Shown: positions 1-12,425 of the stretch, piece by piece
Position numbering within the stretch: the stretch's first letter is position 1
How the letters are laid out: each line of letters opens with the position of its first letter
DNA from: Symsagittifera roscoffensis
Lineage: Eukaryota > Xenacoelomorpha > Acoela > Convolutidae
Assembly (NCBI RefSeq): GCF_963678635.1
Contig: NC_087067.1
Span: 9,529,716-9,593,715, forward strand
Length of the DNA stretch: 64,000 nucleotides
Reading direction: 5' to 3'
Notes under the pieces: model-generated
What the model was told of the DNA's origin: nothing
Seen by the model: only the letters and a program-made list of their open reading frames with translations
Databases searched by the model: none
Made by a program: the position numbers and the translations under genes

Positions 1-3000
1 TTTTTCGGTAAAAAAATCACCACAGCGCAAATCCGCTTCTGCAACGATCACTAAGTCAGTAGAATCGATAAATGGAGCAACAATGAACACATCAAGAATT
101 CTTCACTAGCCACACACTGTCCTGAAAAATGAAAAAACTTGTACCACACAAAATCGCATCAAGGATGAACACAAAAAAAGACATATTTCAAAAACATAAA
201 GACCAAAATCAAAAACTTAGTGTTCCCATGAACTTTCAGCAAACCGAAAACGCATTAACAACCCAAAAAAATGTCGCTGTGTATTTCAAAGATGTCAAAA
301 CTGAAGAAACATTCAGTAGCCAAGACCAGAAGCTAGTGGAAACTACCAATTTGTGATAACTTTGTTGAAACAAAAAACACCCCAGCGCAAATTCGCTAGT
401 GCAACGACCGCTACCCCAATCAATTTGAATAAATGAATAAAAATGAGCACATCGAAATGATAATATCAGCCAGACACTGTGATCAAAAATGGAAAAACTT
501 GTAACGAGAAACACGCATCACTGATAGACACATAAAAAGACATGATTCCACAGAAAAAAAACTGAAATCAAATATTAAGCACTCCCAGGTATTATCAACA
601 AGTAAAAATTGCATTATCAACCCTCAAAAGGCAGCTCTGTCTTTCAAATTTATGAAAACAAGGAAAGTCTGTTAGTCAAGACCAAAAAGAAAGAAAAACT
701 GCCAGTACTGTGACAACTTTTTTCGGACAAAAAATCACCAGAGCGCAAATTCGCTTCTGCAACGATCGCTAACCCAAAAGAACTGATGAATGGTACAACA
801 ATGAAACCATCAAGATGACTTAACTAGCCAAACAAGGTCCTGAAAAATGAAAAAAAATGTACCACAAAAGATGGTATCAAGGATAAACACAAAAAATGAC
901 ATATTTCAGAAACAGACCAAAATCAAAAACTTAGTACTGCCATGAACTGTCAGCAAACCCACAACGCATTAACAATCCAAAAAAATTTTCGCTGTGTGTT
1001 TCAAAGATGTCAAAACTGAAGAAACATTCAGTAGCCAAGACCAGAAGCTAGTGGAAACTACCAATTTGTGACGACAACTTTTTTCGGACAAAAAACCATC
1101 ACAGCGCAAATCCGCTTCTGCAACGATCGCTAAGTCAGTAGAATCGATGAATGGAGCAACATTGAACACATCAAGACTTCTTAAGTAGCCACACACTGTC
1201 CTGAAAAATGAAAAAATTTGTACCACAAAAAATCGCATCAAGGATGAACACAAAAAATGACATATTTCAGAAATATAAAGACAAAAATCAAAAACTTAGT
1301 ACTCCCATGAATTTTCAGCATACCCACAACGCATTTACAACCCAAAAAAGCGTCGCTGTGAATTTCAAAGATGTCAAAACTGAAGAAACATTCAGTAGCC
1401 AAGAGCAGAAGCTAGTGGTAACTACCAATTTGTGATAACTTTATTGAGACAAAACACTCCAGTTCAAATTCGCTAGTGCAATGACCACTACCCCAGTAGA
1501 ACTGAATAAATGAATAAAAATGAGCACATCGAAATGGTAATATCAGCCAGACGTTGTGATCAAAAATGGAAAAACTTGTAACGAGAAAAACCACATGACT
1601 GATAGACACATAAAAAGACATGATTCCACAGAAAAAACTGAAAACAATTATTAAGCAATCCCAGGTAACATCAACAGAAAAAATGCCTTAACAACCTCAA
1701 AAAGGCAGCTCTGTCTCTGAAGTTTATGAAAACAAGGAATGTCTGGTAGTCAAGACCAAAAAGAAAGAAAAACTGCCAGTACTGTGACGACAACTTTTTT
1801 CGGACAAAAAAACCATCACAGCGCAAATCCGCTTCTGCAACGATCGCTAAGTCAATAAAATCGATGAATGGAGCAACAATGAGCACATCAAGATTTCTTA
1901 ACTAGCCACATACCGTCCTGAAAAATGAAAAAATTTGTACCACAAAAAATCGCACCAAGAATGAACACAAAAAATGACATAATTCAGAAATATGAAGACA
2001 AAAATCAAAAACTTAGTACTCCCATGAATCTTCATCATACCCACAACGCATTTAAAACCCAAAAAAGTGTCGCTGTGTATTTCAAAGATGTCAAAACTGA
2101 AGATGTCTTGCTCAGTAGCCAAGAGCAGAAGCTAGTGGTAACTACCAATTTGTGATAACTTTATTGAGACAAAAACACTCCAGTTCAAATTCGCTAGTGC
2201 AATGAACACTACCCCAGTAGACCATCACAGCGCAAATCCATCACAGCGCAAAAAACCATCACAGCGCAAATCCGCTTCTGCAACGATCGCTAAGTCAGTA
2301 AAATCGATGAATGGAGCAACAATGAGCACATCAAGACTTCTTAACTAGCCACACACCGTCCTGAAAAATGAAAAAATTTGTACCACAAAAAATCGCACCA
2401 AGGATGAACACAAAAAATGACATAATTCAGAAATATGAAGACAAAAATCAAAAACTTAGTACTCCCATGAATCTTCATCATACCCACAACGCATTTAAAA
2501 CCCAAAAAAGTGTCGCTGTGTATTTCAAAGATGTCAAAACTGAAGATGTCTTGCTCAGTAGCCAAGAGCAGAAGCTAGTGGTAACTACCAATTTGTGATA
2601 ACTTTATTGAGACAAAAACACTCCAGTTCAAATTCGCTAGTGCAATGACCACTACCCCAGTAGAACTGAATAAATGAATAAAAATGAGCATATCGAAATG
2701 ATAATGTCAGCCAGACGCTGTGATCAAAATGGAAAAACTTGTAACGAGAAAAACCACATCACTGATAGACACATAAAAAAAACATGATTCCACAGAAAAA
2801 AAACTGAAAACAATTATTAAGCACTACCAGTTAACATCAAAAAGTAAAACAAGCATTATCAACCCCAAAAAGGCAGCTCTGACTCTCTAATTTATGAAAA
2901 CAAGGACTGTCTGGTAGTCAAGACCAAAAAGAAAGAAAAACTGCCAGTAGTCTGACGACAACTTTTTTCGGACAAAAAATCACCACAGCGCAAATTCGCT

Positions 3001-6000
3001 TCTGCAACGATAGCTAATCCTGTAGAACTGCTGAATGGAACAACAATGAACACAGATGTCAATACTGAAGAAACTTTGAGTAGCCAAGACCAGAAGCTAG
3101 TGGAAACTACCAATTTGTGACGACAACTTCTTTCGGACAAAGATCACCACAGCGCAAATCCGCTTCTGCAACAATCGCTAAGTCAGTAGAATCGATGATT
3201 GGAACAACAATGAACTCATCAAGACTTCTTAACTAGCCACACAAGGTCCTGAAAAATGAAAAAATTTGTACCACAAAAGATCGCATCAAGGATAAACACA
3301 AAAAATGACATATTTCAGAAACAAAAAGACCAAAATCAAAAATCTATTACTGCCATGAACTGTCAGCAAAACCACAACCCATTAAGAACCCAAAAAAAAT
3401 ATCGCTGTGTATTTCAAAGATGTCAAAACTGAAGAAACATTCAGTAGCCAAGACCAGAAGCTAGTGGAAACTACCAATTTGTGACGACAACTTTCTTCGG
3501 ACAAAAAATCACCACAGCGCAAATCAGCTTCTGCAACGATCGCTAACCCAGTTGAATTGATGATTGGAACAACAATGAACTCATCCAGACTTCTTAACTA
3601 GCCAAACACTGTCCTGGAAAATGAAAAAAAATTGTACCACAAAAAATTGCATCAAGGATGAACACAAAAAAAGACATATTTCAGAAAAATAAACATCAAA
3701 ATCCAAACCCCAGAACTCCCATGAACAGCCAGCATACCCACAACGCATTAACAAACCAAAAAAGCAGCGCTGCGTATTTCAAAGATGTCAAAACTGAAGA
3801 AGCATTCAGTAGCCAAGACCAGAAGCTAGTGGAAACTATCAATTTGTGACGACAACTTTTGAGCGGAAAAAAAATCACCACAGCGCAAATCCGCTTCTGC
3901 AACAATCGCTAAGTCAGTAGAATCGATGATTGGAACAACAATGAACTCATCAAGACTTCTTAACTAGCCAAACACTGTCCTGGAAAATGAAAAAAAATTG
4001 TACCACAAAAAATTGCATCAAGGATGAACACAAAAAAAGACATATTTCAGAAAAATAAACACCAAAATCCAAACCCCAGAACTCCCATGAACAGCCAGCA
4101 TACCCACAACGCATTAACAACCCAAAAAAGGTCGCTGTGTATTTCAAAGATGTCAAAACTGAAGAAGCATTCAGTAGCCAAGACCAGAAGCTAGTAGAAA
4201 CTACCAATTTATGACAACTTTCTTCGGTCAAAAAATTACCACAGAGCAAGTCCGCTTCTGCAACGATAGCTAACCCACTAGAACCGATGAATGGAATAAC
4301 AATGAACACATCAAGATGACTTAACTAGCCACACATTGTCCTGAAAAATGAAAAAAACTTGTACCACAAAAGATCGCATCAAGAACAAACACAAAAAAAA
4401 GACATATTTCAGAAACATAAAAACCAAAATCAAAAACTTGGTATTCCAATGAACCGCCAGCCTACCCACGACGCATAAACCTATTAACAACCCAAAAATT
4501 TGTCGCTGTATTTTTTGGTTGTCAAAACTGAAGAAGCATTCAGTTGCTGAGACCAGAAGCGGGTTTAAACTACCAATTTGTAACGACAACTTTTTCGGAC
4601 AAAAAGTACCACCGAGAAAATCCGCTTCTGCATTGATCGCTAACTTAGTAGAACTGATGAACAAACCACAATGAACACATTAAGATGACTTAACTAGCCA
4701 CACAGTGTCCTGAAAAATGAAAAAAACTTGTACCACAAAAGATCGCATCAAGAACAAACACAAAAAATGACAAATTTCAGAATAAAAAAAACCAAATTCA
4801 AAAACATAGTACTCCCATGAACCACCAACTTGTCCGCAACGCTTTAACAAACCAAAAAAAAACTGTCGCTGTGTATTTTTTGGTTGTCAAAACTGAAGAA
4901 ACATTCAGTAGCCAGGACCAGAAGCTAGTGGAAACAACCAATTGTAACGACAACTTTTGAGCGGAAAAAAAATCACCACAGCGCAAATCCGCTTCTGCAA
5001 CAATCGCTAAATCAGTAGAATCGATGATTGGAGCAACAATGAGCACATCAAGATTTCTTAACTAGCCACACACCGTCCTGAAAAATGAAAAAATTTGTAC
5101 CACAAAAAATCGCACCAAGGATGAACACAAAAAATGACATAATTCAGAAATATGAAGACAAAAATCAAAAACTTAGTACTCCCATGAATCTTCATCATAC
5201 CCACAACGCATTTAAAACCCAAAAAAGTGTCGCTGTGTATTTCAAAGATGTCAAAACTGAAGATGTCTTGCTCAGTAGCCAAGAGCAGAAGCTAGTGGTA
5301 ACTACCAATTTGTGATAACTTTATTGAGACAAAAACACTCCAGTTCAAATTCGCTAGTGCAATGACCACTACCCCAGTAGAACTGAATAAATGAATAAAA
5401 ATGAGCACATCGAAATGGTAATATCAGCCAGACGTTGTGATCAAAAATGGAAAAACTTGTAACGAGAAAAACCACATGACTGATAGACACATAAAAAGAC
5501 ATGATTCCACAGAAAAAACTGAAAACAATTATTAAGCAATCCCAGGTAACATCAACAGAAAAAATGCCTTAACAACCCCAAAACGGCAGCTCTGTCTCTG
5601 AAGTTTATGAAAACAAGGAATGTCTGGTAGTCAAGACCAAAAAGAAAGAAAAATTGCCAGTACTGTGACGACAACTTTTTTCGGACAAAAAAACCATCAC
5701 AGCGCAAATCCGCTTCTGTAACGATCGCTAAGTCAGTAAAATCGATGAATGGAGCAACAATGAGCACATGAAGATTTCTTAACTAGCCACACACCGTCCT
5801 GAAAAATGAAAAAATTTGTACCACAAAAAATCGCACCAAGGATGAACACAAAAAATGATATAATTCAGAAATATGAAGACAAAAATCAAAAACTTAGTAC
5901 TCCCATGAATCTTCATCATACCCACAACGCATTTAAAACCCAAAAAAGTGTCGCTGTGTATTTCAAAGATGTCAAAACTGAAGATGTCTTGCTCAGTAGC

Positions 6001-9000
6001 CAAGAGCAGAAGCTAGTGGTAACTACCAATTTGTGATAACTTTATTGAGACAAAAACACTCCAGTTCAAATTCGCTAGTGCAATGACCACTACCCCAGTA
6101 GAACTGAATAAATGAATAAAAATGAGCATATCGAAATGATAATGTCAGCCAGACGCTGTGATCAAAATGGAAAAACTTGTAACGAGAAAAACCACATCAC
6201 TGATAGACACATAAAAAAAACATGATTCCACAGAAAAAAAACTGAAAACAATTATTAAGCACTACCAGTTAACATCAAAAAGTAAAACAAGCATTATCAA
6301 CCCCAAAAAGGCAGCTCTGACTCTCTAATTTATGAAAACAAGGACTGTCTGGTAGTCAAGACCAAAAAGAAAGAAAAACTGCCAGTAGTGTGACGACAAC
6401 TTTTTTCGGACAAAAAATCACCACAGCGCAAATTCGCTTCTGCAACGATAGCTAATCCTGTAGAACTGCTGAATGGAACAACAATGAACACAGATGTCAA
6501 TACTGAAGAAACTTTGAGTAGCCAAGACCAGAAGCTAGTGGAAACTACCAATTTGTGACGACAACTTCTTTCGGACAAAGATCACCACAGCGCAAATCCG
6601 CTTCTGCAACAATCGCTAAGTCAGTAGAATCGATGATTGGAACAACAATGAACTCATCAAGACTTCTTAACTAGCCACACAAGGTCCTGAAAAATGAAAA
6701 AATTTGTACCACAAAAGATCGCATCAAGGATAAACACAAAAAATGACATATTTCAGAAACCAAAAGACCAAAATCAAAAATCTATTACTGCCATGAACTG
6801 TCAGCAAAACCACAACCCATTAAGAACCCAAAAAAAATATCGCTGTGTATTTCAAAGATGTCAAAACTGAAGAAACATTCAGTAGCAAAGACCAGAAGCT
6901 AGTGGAAACTACCAATTTGTGACGACAACTTTCTTCGGACAAAAAATCACCACAGCGCAAATCAGCTTCTGCAACGATCGCTAACCCAGTTGAATTGATG
7001 ATTGGAACAACAATGAACACATCAAGATGACTTAACTAGCCACACATTGTCCTGAAAAATGAAAAAAACTTGTACCACAAAAGATCGCATCAAGAACAAA
7101 CACAAAAAAAAGACATATTTCAGAAACATAAAAACCAAAATCAAAAACTTGGTATTCCAATGAACCGCCAGCCTACCCACGACGCATAAACCCATTAACA
7201 ACCCAAAAATTTGTCGCTGTATTTTTTGGTTGTCAAAATTGAAGAAGCATTCAGTTGCTGAGACCAGAAGCGGGTGGAAACTACCAATTTGTAACGACAA
7301 CTTTTTCGGACAAAAAGTACCACCGAGAAAATCCGCTTCTGCATTGATCGCTAACTTAGTAGAACTGATGAACAAACCACAATGAACACATCAAGATGAC
7401 TTAACTAGCCACACAGTGTCCTGAAAATTGAAAAAAAACTTGTACCACAAAAGATCGCATCAAGAACAAACACAAAAAATGACAAATTTCAGAATAAAAA
7501 AAACCAAATTCAAAAACATAGTACTCCCATGAACCACCAGCTTGTCCGCAACGCTTTAACAAACCAAAAAAAACTGTCGCTGTGTATTTTTTGGTTGTCA
7601 AAACTGAAGAAACATTCAGTAGCCAGGACCAGAAGCTAGTGGAAACAACCAATTTGTAACGACAACTTTTGAGCGGAAAAAAAATCACCACAGCGCAAAT
7701 CCGCTTCTGCAACAATCGCTAAGTCAGTAGAATTGATGATTGGAACAAGAATGAACTCATCAAGACTTCTTAATTAGCCAAACACTGTCCTGGAAAATGA
7801 AAAAAAATTGTACCACAAAAAATTGCATCAAGGATGAACACAAAAAAAGACATATTTCAGAAAAATAAACACCAAAATCCAAACCCCAGAACTCCCATGA
7901 ACAGCCAGCATACCCACAACGCATTAACAACCCAAAAAAGGTCGCTGTGTATTTCAAAGATGTCAAAACTGAAGAAGCATTCAGTAGCCAAGACCAGAAG
8001 CTAGTAGAAACTACCAATTTATGACAACTTTCTTCGGTCAAAAAATTACCACAGAGCAAGTCCGCTTCTGCAACGATAGCTAACCCAGTAGAACCGATGA
8101 ATGGAATAACAATGAACACATCAAGATGACTTAACTAGCCACACATTGTCCTGAAAAATGAAAAAAACTTGTACCACAAAAGATCGCATCAAGAACAAAC
8201 ACAAAAAAAAGACATATTTCAGAAACATAAAAACCAAAATCAAAAACTTGGTATTCCAATGAACCGCCAGCCTACCCACGACGCATAAACCCATTAACAA
8301 CCCAAAAATTTGTCGCTGTATTTTTTGGTTGTCAAAATTGAAGAAGCATTCAGTTGCTGAGACCAGAAGCGGGTGGAAACTACCAATTTGTAACGACAAC
8401 TTTTTCGGAAAAAAAGTACCACCGAGAAAATCCGCTTCTGCATTGATCGCTAACTTAGTAGAACTGATGAACAAACCACAATGAACACATCAATATGACT
8501 TAACTAGCCACACAGTGTCCTGAAAATTGAAAAAAAACTTGTACCACAAAAGATCGCATCAAGAACAAACACAAAAAATGACAAATTTCAGAATAAAAAA
8601 AACCAAATTCAAAAACATAGTACTCCCATGAACCACCAGCTTGTCCGCAACGCTTTAACAAACCAAAAAAAACTGTCGCTGTGTATTTTTTGGTTGTCAA
8701 AACTGAAGAAACATTCAGTAGCCAGGACCAGAAGCTAGTGGAAACAACCAATTTGTAACGACAACTTTTGAGCGGAAAAAAATCACCACAGCGCAAATCC
8801 GCTTCTGCAACAATCGCTAAGTCAGTAGAATCGATGATTGGAACAACAATGAACTCATCAAGACTTCTTAACTAGCCACACAGTGTCCTGAAAAATGAAA
8901 AAGTTGTACCACAAAAGATCGCATCAAGAACAAACACAAAAAAAGACATATTTCAGAAACATAAAGACCAAAAACAAAAACCTAGTACTCGCATGAACCC

Positions 9001-9496
9001 TACAATGCATTAACAACCCAAAAAACGTCGCTGTGTATTTCAAAGATCTCAAAACTGAAGAAACATTCAGTAGCCAAGACCAGAAGCTAGTGGAAACTAC
9101 CAAATTGTGACGACAACTTTTTTCGGATAAAAAATTACCACAGAGCAAATCCGCTTCTGCAACGATCGCTAACCCAGTAGAACTGATGAATGGAATAATA
9201 ATGAACACATCAAGATGACTTACCTAGCCACACAGTGTCGTGAAAAATGAAAAAATTTGTACCACAAAAGATCGCATCAAGAACAAACACAAAATAGACA
9301 TATTTCAGAAACATAAATACCAAAATCCAAAACCCAGAATCCCATGAACAGTCAGCATACCCACAACGCATTAACAAACCAAAAAAGCAGCGCTGCGTAT
9401 TTCAAAGATGTCAAAACTGAAGAAACATTCAGTAACAAAGACCAGAAGCTAGTGGAAACTACCAATTTGTGACAACTTTTCTCGAATAAAAAAATA
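1..9496. repeat. Satellite array, ~360 bp monomer
   Basis: Tandem array of a diverged AT-rich monomer that recurs about every 360 bp and begins before the window. Landmarks in most monomers are a CCTGAAAAATGAAAAAA-like block (near 121, 839, 1199, 1917, 2359, 4339, 5078, 5798 and later), a block ending near TACCAATTTGTGA, and a block reading CCACAGCGCAAATCCGCTTC. Longer copies are layered on top: 1.42-2.16 kb recurs at +3881, 2.37-3.5 kb at +3438, and 3.95-4.66 kb at +3810. Both strands of many monomers stay open for 60-120 codons, but I read this as a by-product of the repeat rather than as genes. The array ends at the junction with an RT relic near 9,490. Confidence 0.95.
7022..9220. repeat. 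Higher-order satellite repeat, ~1.1 kb (three monomers)
   Basis: Within the satellite, 7,022-8,120 and 8,121-9,220 are two tandem copies of a three-monomer unit of about 1,099 bp. The first two monomers are nearly identical between copies; the third is less similar. A related single copy lies at 4,311-5,040. This shows local amplification of a multimer, as in higher-order satellite arrays. Confidence 0.8.
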
Positions 9497-10493
9497 CCAG
9501 GGCTCTGTTCTAAGTCCACTTCTCTTCATCCTCGTCCTAGAGGCCCTCTCACAGCGGTTCAATCAACGTAGAGGCGTGCCTTCGGAGCTACTTTATGCGG
9601 ATGACTTAGTAATTATGGCAGTTCCGCTTGATGAATGCATCGCTAGACTCGGGATCTGGAAAACTGGCATCGAGAGTAAAAGTCTGCAAGTGAACATGAA
9701 AAAGATAAAGTTGTTGATCTCATGCCTCGGTCATGATCTCCTCAAAGACTCGGGGAAGTAGATTTGTGCTGTATGTCGTAAAGGTGTTGGAGTCAACTCC
9801 ATTGCTCGCTCTCAGTGCAAATTGTGGGTTCACAAGAAAAGCTGCGGAATATCAAGCCGGCTGGTAGCCAACCCAGGATATGATTTCTCCTGATGAACTG
9901 GATTGTCGCGGCCTATCGACGGTCGCCCTTCGAACATGATTGATATAGACGGCACTACACTCAATGTTGAGCCAACTTTCTGCTACCTGTGTGACATGCT
10001 CAGTGCGAGTGGGGGCTGTGATAGTGCAATTGCAGCCAGATGTTGCGTAGCCTGTTGTAGATATGCAGCCATACTACCTTCGCGGCAGATATCTTTCAGA
10101 ATACGCGGAAAAGTGTAGTCTTCTTGTGTACAATCAACGATGCTGCACGGAACTGAAACTTGGGGTCCCAACGTATCAGATCTTCAACGACTCCAACGAA
10201 TAGACAGTTCAAGGATCCGTTGGATCTGTGGCGTTAAGCCCGGTGTTTATGACTCAGGTGCACTTGTTGATAAACTCTACTTGTGTGACATTATCAACGT
10301 CCTTCGGAGCAGACGCACCAGATGTTTTGGCCCTGTTGAGCGCCCTCCCTCAAAGAAGTGGGAGACCAAGAAAGACCTGGTTACATTGTGTGAAAAATGA
10401 TATCAAGGAATGTTGCCCTACCCACACTGACCCACAAGACTGTATTTTTTGGAGAGCTGCAGTTGGACAATGCCTGGTGCTGCCAACCCCATC
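9490..10493 (+). pseudogene. LINE-like reverse transcriptase relic (copy 1)
   Basis: Remnant of a non-LTR retrotransposon ORF2, opening inside the RT palm with QGSVLSPLLF and the catalytic YADD box (near 9,594). It continues through a Cys/His finger of PHD-like spacing and a C-terminal stretch (GSETWGP-like, GRPRKTW). One reading frame can be followed from 9,497 to about 10,345 but is broken by stops at 9,759-9,761, a TGA pair near 9,889 and a stop near 10,116. A deletion of about 52 bp near 10,346, flanked by CCTCCCTCA-like microhomology, removes sequence present in copy 2. The 5' RT half is missing because the relic abuts satellite. The 3' end is cut by a Maverick terminus. No function is expected. 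Confidence 0.9.
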
Positions 10494-10690
10494 AGTAGTA
10501 TATGAGTGAGGGAGAGTGGGGGGGGGTGCCTGGTGACCCCCATGTATTAAGATAGGCTATAGAGTATCCGGTCACCAGGCTATGCATTAAGATAGGGAAT
10601 AGATTTCCTATGTATTAAGATAGGGAATAGGTTTACCATGTATTAAGATGGTAAGGTTTCAGATGGTAAGTTTCAGAAAAATTTTTGGCG
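10494..10690. repeat. Maverick left terminal inverted repeat (stub copy)
   Basis: Begins AGTAGTATATGAGTGAGGGAG, then a run of nine G, then GTGCCTGGTGACCCCC and three to four direct repeats of ATGTATTAAGATAGG-type sequence. It matches 14,426-14,640 directly and 30,775-30,962 in reverse orientation. It is the terminus of the detached left-end copy. Confidence 0.85.
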
Positions 10691-11743
10691 CCAGAATTTT
10701 TCGAGCTCAATTTTGCCAATACTTGCGTATCTTAGTCAACTTCTACGATTTGTGATATGTAAGGACTATCTTGTCTTACAAAAATTCGATATGGTAAGTT
10801 TCAGAAGGTAAGTTTCAGAAAATTTTTTGAAAATTTTTAAAGGTTTACTTGCAAATACATTTTTATCTTGGATGGTAAGTTTCAGATGCTAAGTTTCGAC
10901 GAAAATTAAGTTTCGATTTAGAATATGGGATCATAAACTAATATATCACGGAAAATTTTTTTTCTCGAAAGAATCTTAAATTCTTATTTCATGTTATTTA
11001 TTTTCCCTCAGGTTATCTGGGGAAAATTGTCAAGAGGGGATTATCTTTGACAGGTTAGTTATTCCGCTCCACGGGATATCAGGGGAATCTTGACAGCTCC
11101 TCACGGTTGATTACTTTTATGTCCAACTTAATCTTTTTTCCGCAGGTTATCTGGAGAACGGATGACAGGTTCATTACACTTGTTAATTTTATGACTTATT
11201 TTATCTTTTTTCACATAATTATCTCACTTATTTTTACCTCAACTGGTTTATTCATTCTGTCATATTTCTTGCTACGATTCATTTCAGTTCTCTTTTATCA
11301 CTTTGTCTTTAATCTTTAAAAAACTCTTTGAAATTTCCAAATTTTCCGAAAAATTATCATCCAAATTTATTAATTGCTCTGCCACGGTAAAAGTTTACAC
11401 TGAGAAAAACATAGTATAATATTTTTTTTGGTTCTGATATTTTTGTGTAATAATTTTTCCATCTTTGTCAGAGTAAACTTTTAGGAAAATTATACAATTT
11501 ACTAGAAGTTGGTTACAATTTTCGTAAATTTATCTACTCTATCGTTAATTCTTTCAATTGGGGGACTACAACATCCATATTCCATCATCATTCTCCGTAT
11601 TTCATCAAAGGGTTAGTTGCTTAGATGCTTTTTGTAAAAAATCTAAAGAATTTAAAAAGTTAAAATACATAAATAATCAAAAAATTCACTACATCGTATA
11701 GTAAAATTACTGAAAAAATTTACACTTACAAAAAAATTCACTT
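10691..11743. other. Maverick left subterminal region, no gene supported
   Basis: AT-rich stretch between the terminal repeat and the protease gene. It holds repeated GGTAAGTTTCAGA motifs (10,665-10,900) and two copies of a CAGGTTATCTGG-type sequence near 11,009 and 11,140. A 70-codon hydrophobic frame at 11,107-11,319 exists but has no support as a gene. In the main element everything from about 10,998 to 11,938 is deleted. Confidence 0.6.
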
Positions 11744-12142
11744 TTACATAAAGTTACTGATAAAATTCAAAACATACACATCATGAACATTATTCAAGTT
11801 CTTCTGGAAGAATTTAAAAAGGAGAAATGCTGAATAAATTGCGTAAAAACCACACAAATTATCAGTTTTTTGTAGCTTTCGAGGAACCATTCGTCGAAAC
11901 TTTTTTGTCAAAAAAGGGTAAGTTGATCTCTTTCTTCCCAAAGAATCAGCAAAGTAGTAGCTTTTATCCAGTCGAGCAATCATAATCCAGTGTTCTCCTC
12001 TATCATTGCTTGGGGCTGAGTTAATAATTGCAAAAGAGTATTTTGTTAGTTGAGGTACTGTGTCAGAAGGGTATGATCCCATGTACTTGAACCTGAGCTC
12101 TGGAATTCTTTCAAAAATTTGCAAAAGAGAAAAATTATCCAT
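11744..12142 (-). CDS. Adenain-type cysteine protease (complete copy in stub)
   Basis: Predicted maturation protease of the Ulp1/adenain family, which in Mavericks and adenoviruses cleaves virion precursor proteins. Starting at the ATG at 12,142 gives 132 residues. The catalytic set is visible: His51 in GEHW, Asp66 in YYFADS, Gln91 in KLQKTD and Cys97 in NLCGFYA. An upstream in-frame extension to 12,265 is rejected because it reads through a probable intron (donor GTAAGTCATT, acceptor TTTTTTAG) and gives only hydrophobic filler. It is at the short end for the family. This copy is intact, but it sits in the detached left-end duplication, while the copy joined to the capsid genes is truncated. 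Family assignment is firm; activity is inference. Confidence 0.85.
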   Translation of the reverse strand: MDNFSLLQIFERIPELRFKYMGSYPSDTVPQLTKYSFAIINSAPSNDRGEHWIMIARLDKSYYFADSLGRKRSTYPFLTKKFRRMVPRKLQKTDNLCGFYAIYSAFLLFKFFQKNLNNVHDVYVLNFISNFM

Positions 12143-12285
12143 CTTTGCAATTGTAGGCTGATTTACAGCTAAAAAAGAAATTGATAGTTTGATAGTGTAC
12201 TTTAGGTTAAGAAAAAGGAAGAATAATGACTTACACACATTTAGGAATTGAATCAACAAATACACAAGCCTTATATAGTGGGCAA
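12143..12285 (-). promoter_or_regulatory. Protease promoter, leader exon and probable short intron
   Basis: On the minus strand a TATATAAGG box (about 12,272-12,281) precedes a short leader, a GTGTAAGTCATT donor near 12,242 and a pyrimidine-rich TTTCTTTTTTAG acceptor near 12,172. The protease ATG follows about 25 bases later. The arrangement fits a TATA promoter with a spliced 5' leader. The same block is repeated at about 15,156-15,300. Confidence 0.6.
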
Positions 12286-12342
12286 AGTTTATTGAATACT
12301 GTTTTACAGTCTAGGTTGAAGAAGTGTCTCGGGTTTTCAACT

Positions 12343-12425
12343 AAACAGCATTCCTTCCCTATTTTTTCTGGAGCTTAAGGTCTGAAGAAAGACAATATAG
12401 ATAGTACAGAGAAAAATGAAAAATG
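12343..12425. other. Unique junction sequence
   Basis: Short stretch between the end of the Maverick-derived stub and the second satellite block. It matches neither neighbour and is likely to mark the breakpoint of the tandem duplication. No gene is seen. Confidence 0.5.

Larger units (their letters stand above)
10494..12342. mobile_element. Duplicated left end of the Maverick (detached copy)
   Basis: A second copy of the left terminus of the Maverick found at 14.4 kb. It has the terminal inverted repeat, the subterminal repeats and a complete protease gene, then stops matching at about 12,342. It lies in a tandem duplication with offset of about 3,884 bp that also includes the RT relic and flanking satellite. 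Unlike the main element it keeps about 940 bp (roughly 10,998-11,938) that the main copy has lost, including the 3' half of the protease gene. It is a stub and has no right terminus. Confidence 0.85.

Noticed and set aside
129-9208. Dozens of 60-120 codon frames on both strands of the satellite
   Set aside because: They repeat with the monomer, shift length with each small indel, have no motif, and antisense frames are as long as sense ones. They are repeat by-products, not genes.
1-9496. CRISPR-like array
   Set aside because: Units are about 360 bp and diverged, without short identical repeats and unique spacers; the context is eukaryotic.
11107-11319. 70-codon hydrophobic plus-strand frame in the Maverick left end
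   Set aside because: Phe/Ile/Leu-rich translation of AT-rich DNA, with no family match; the region is deleted in the main copy.
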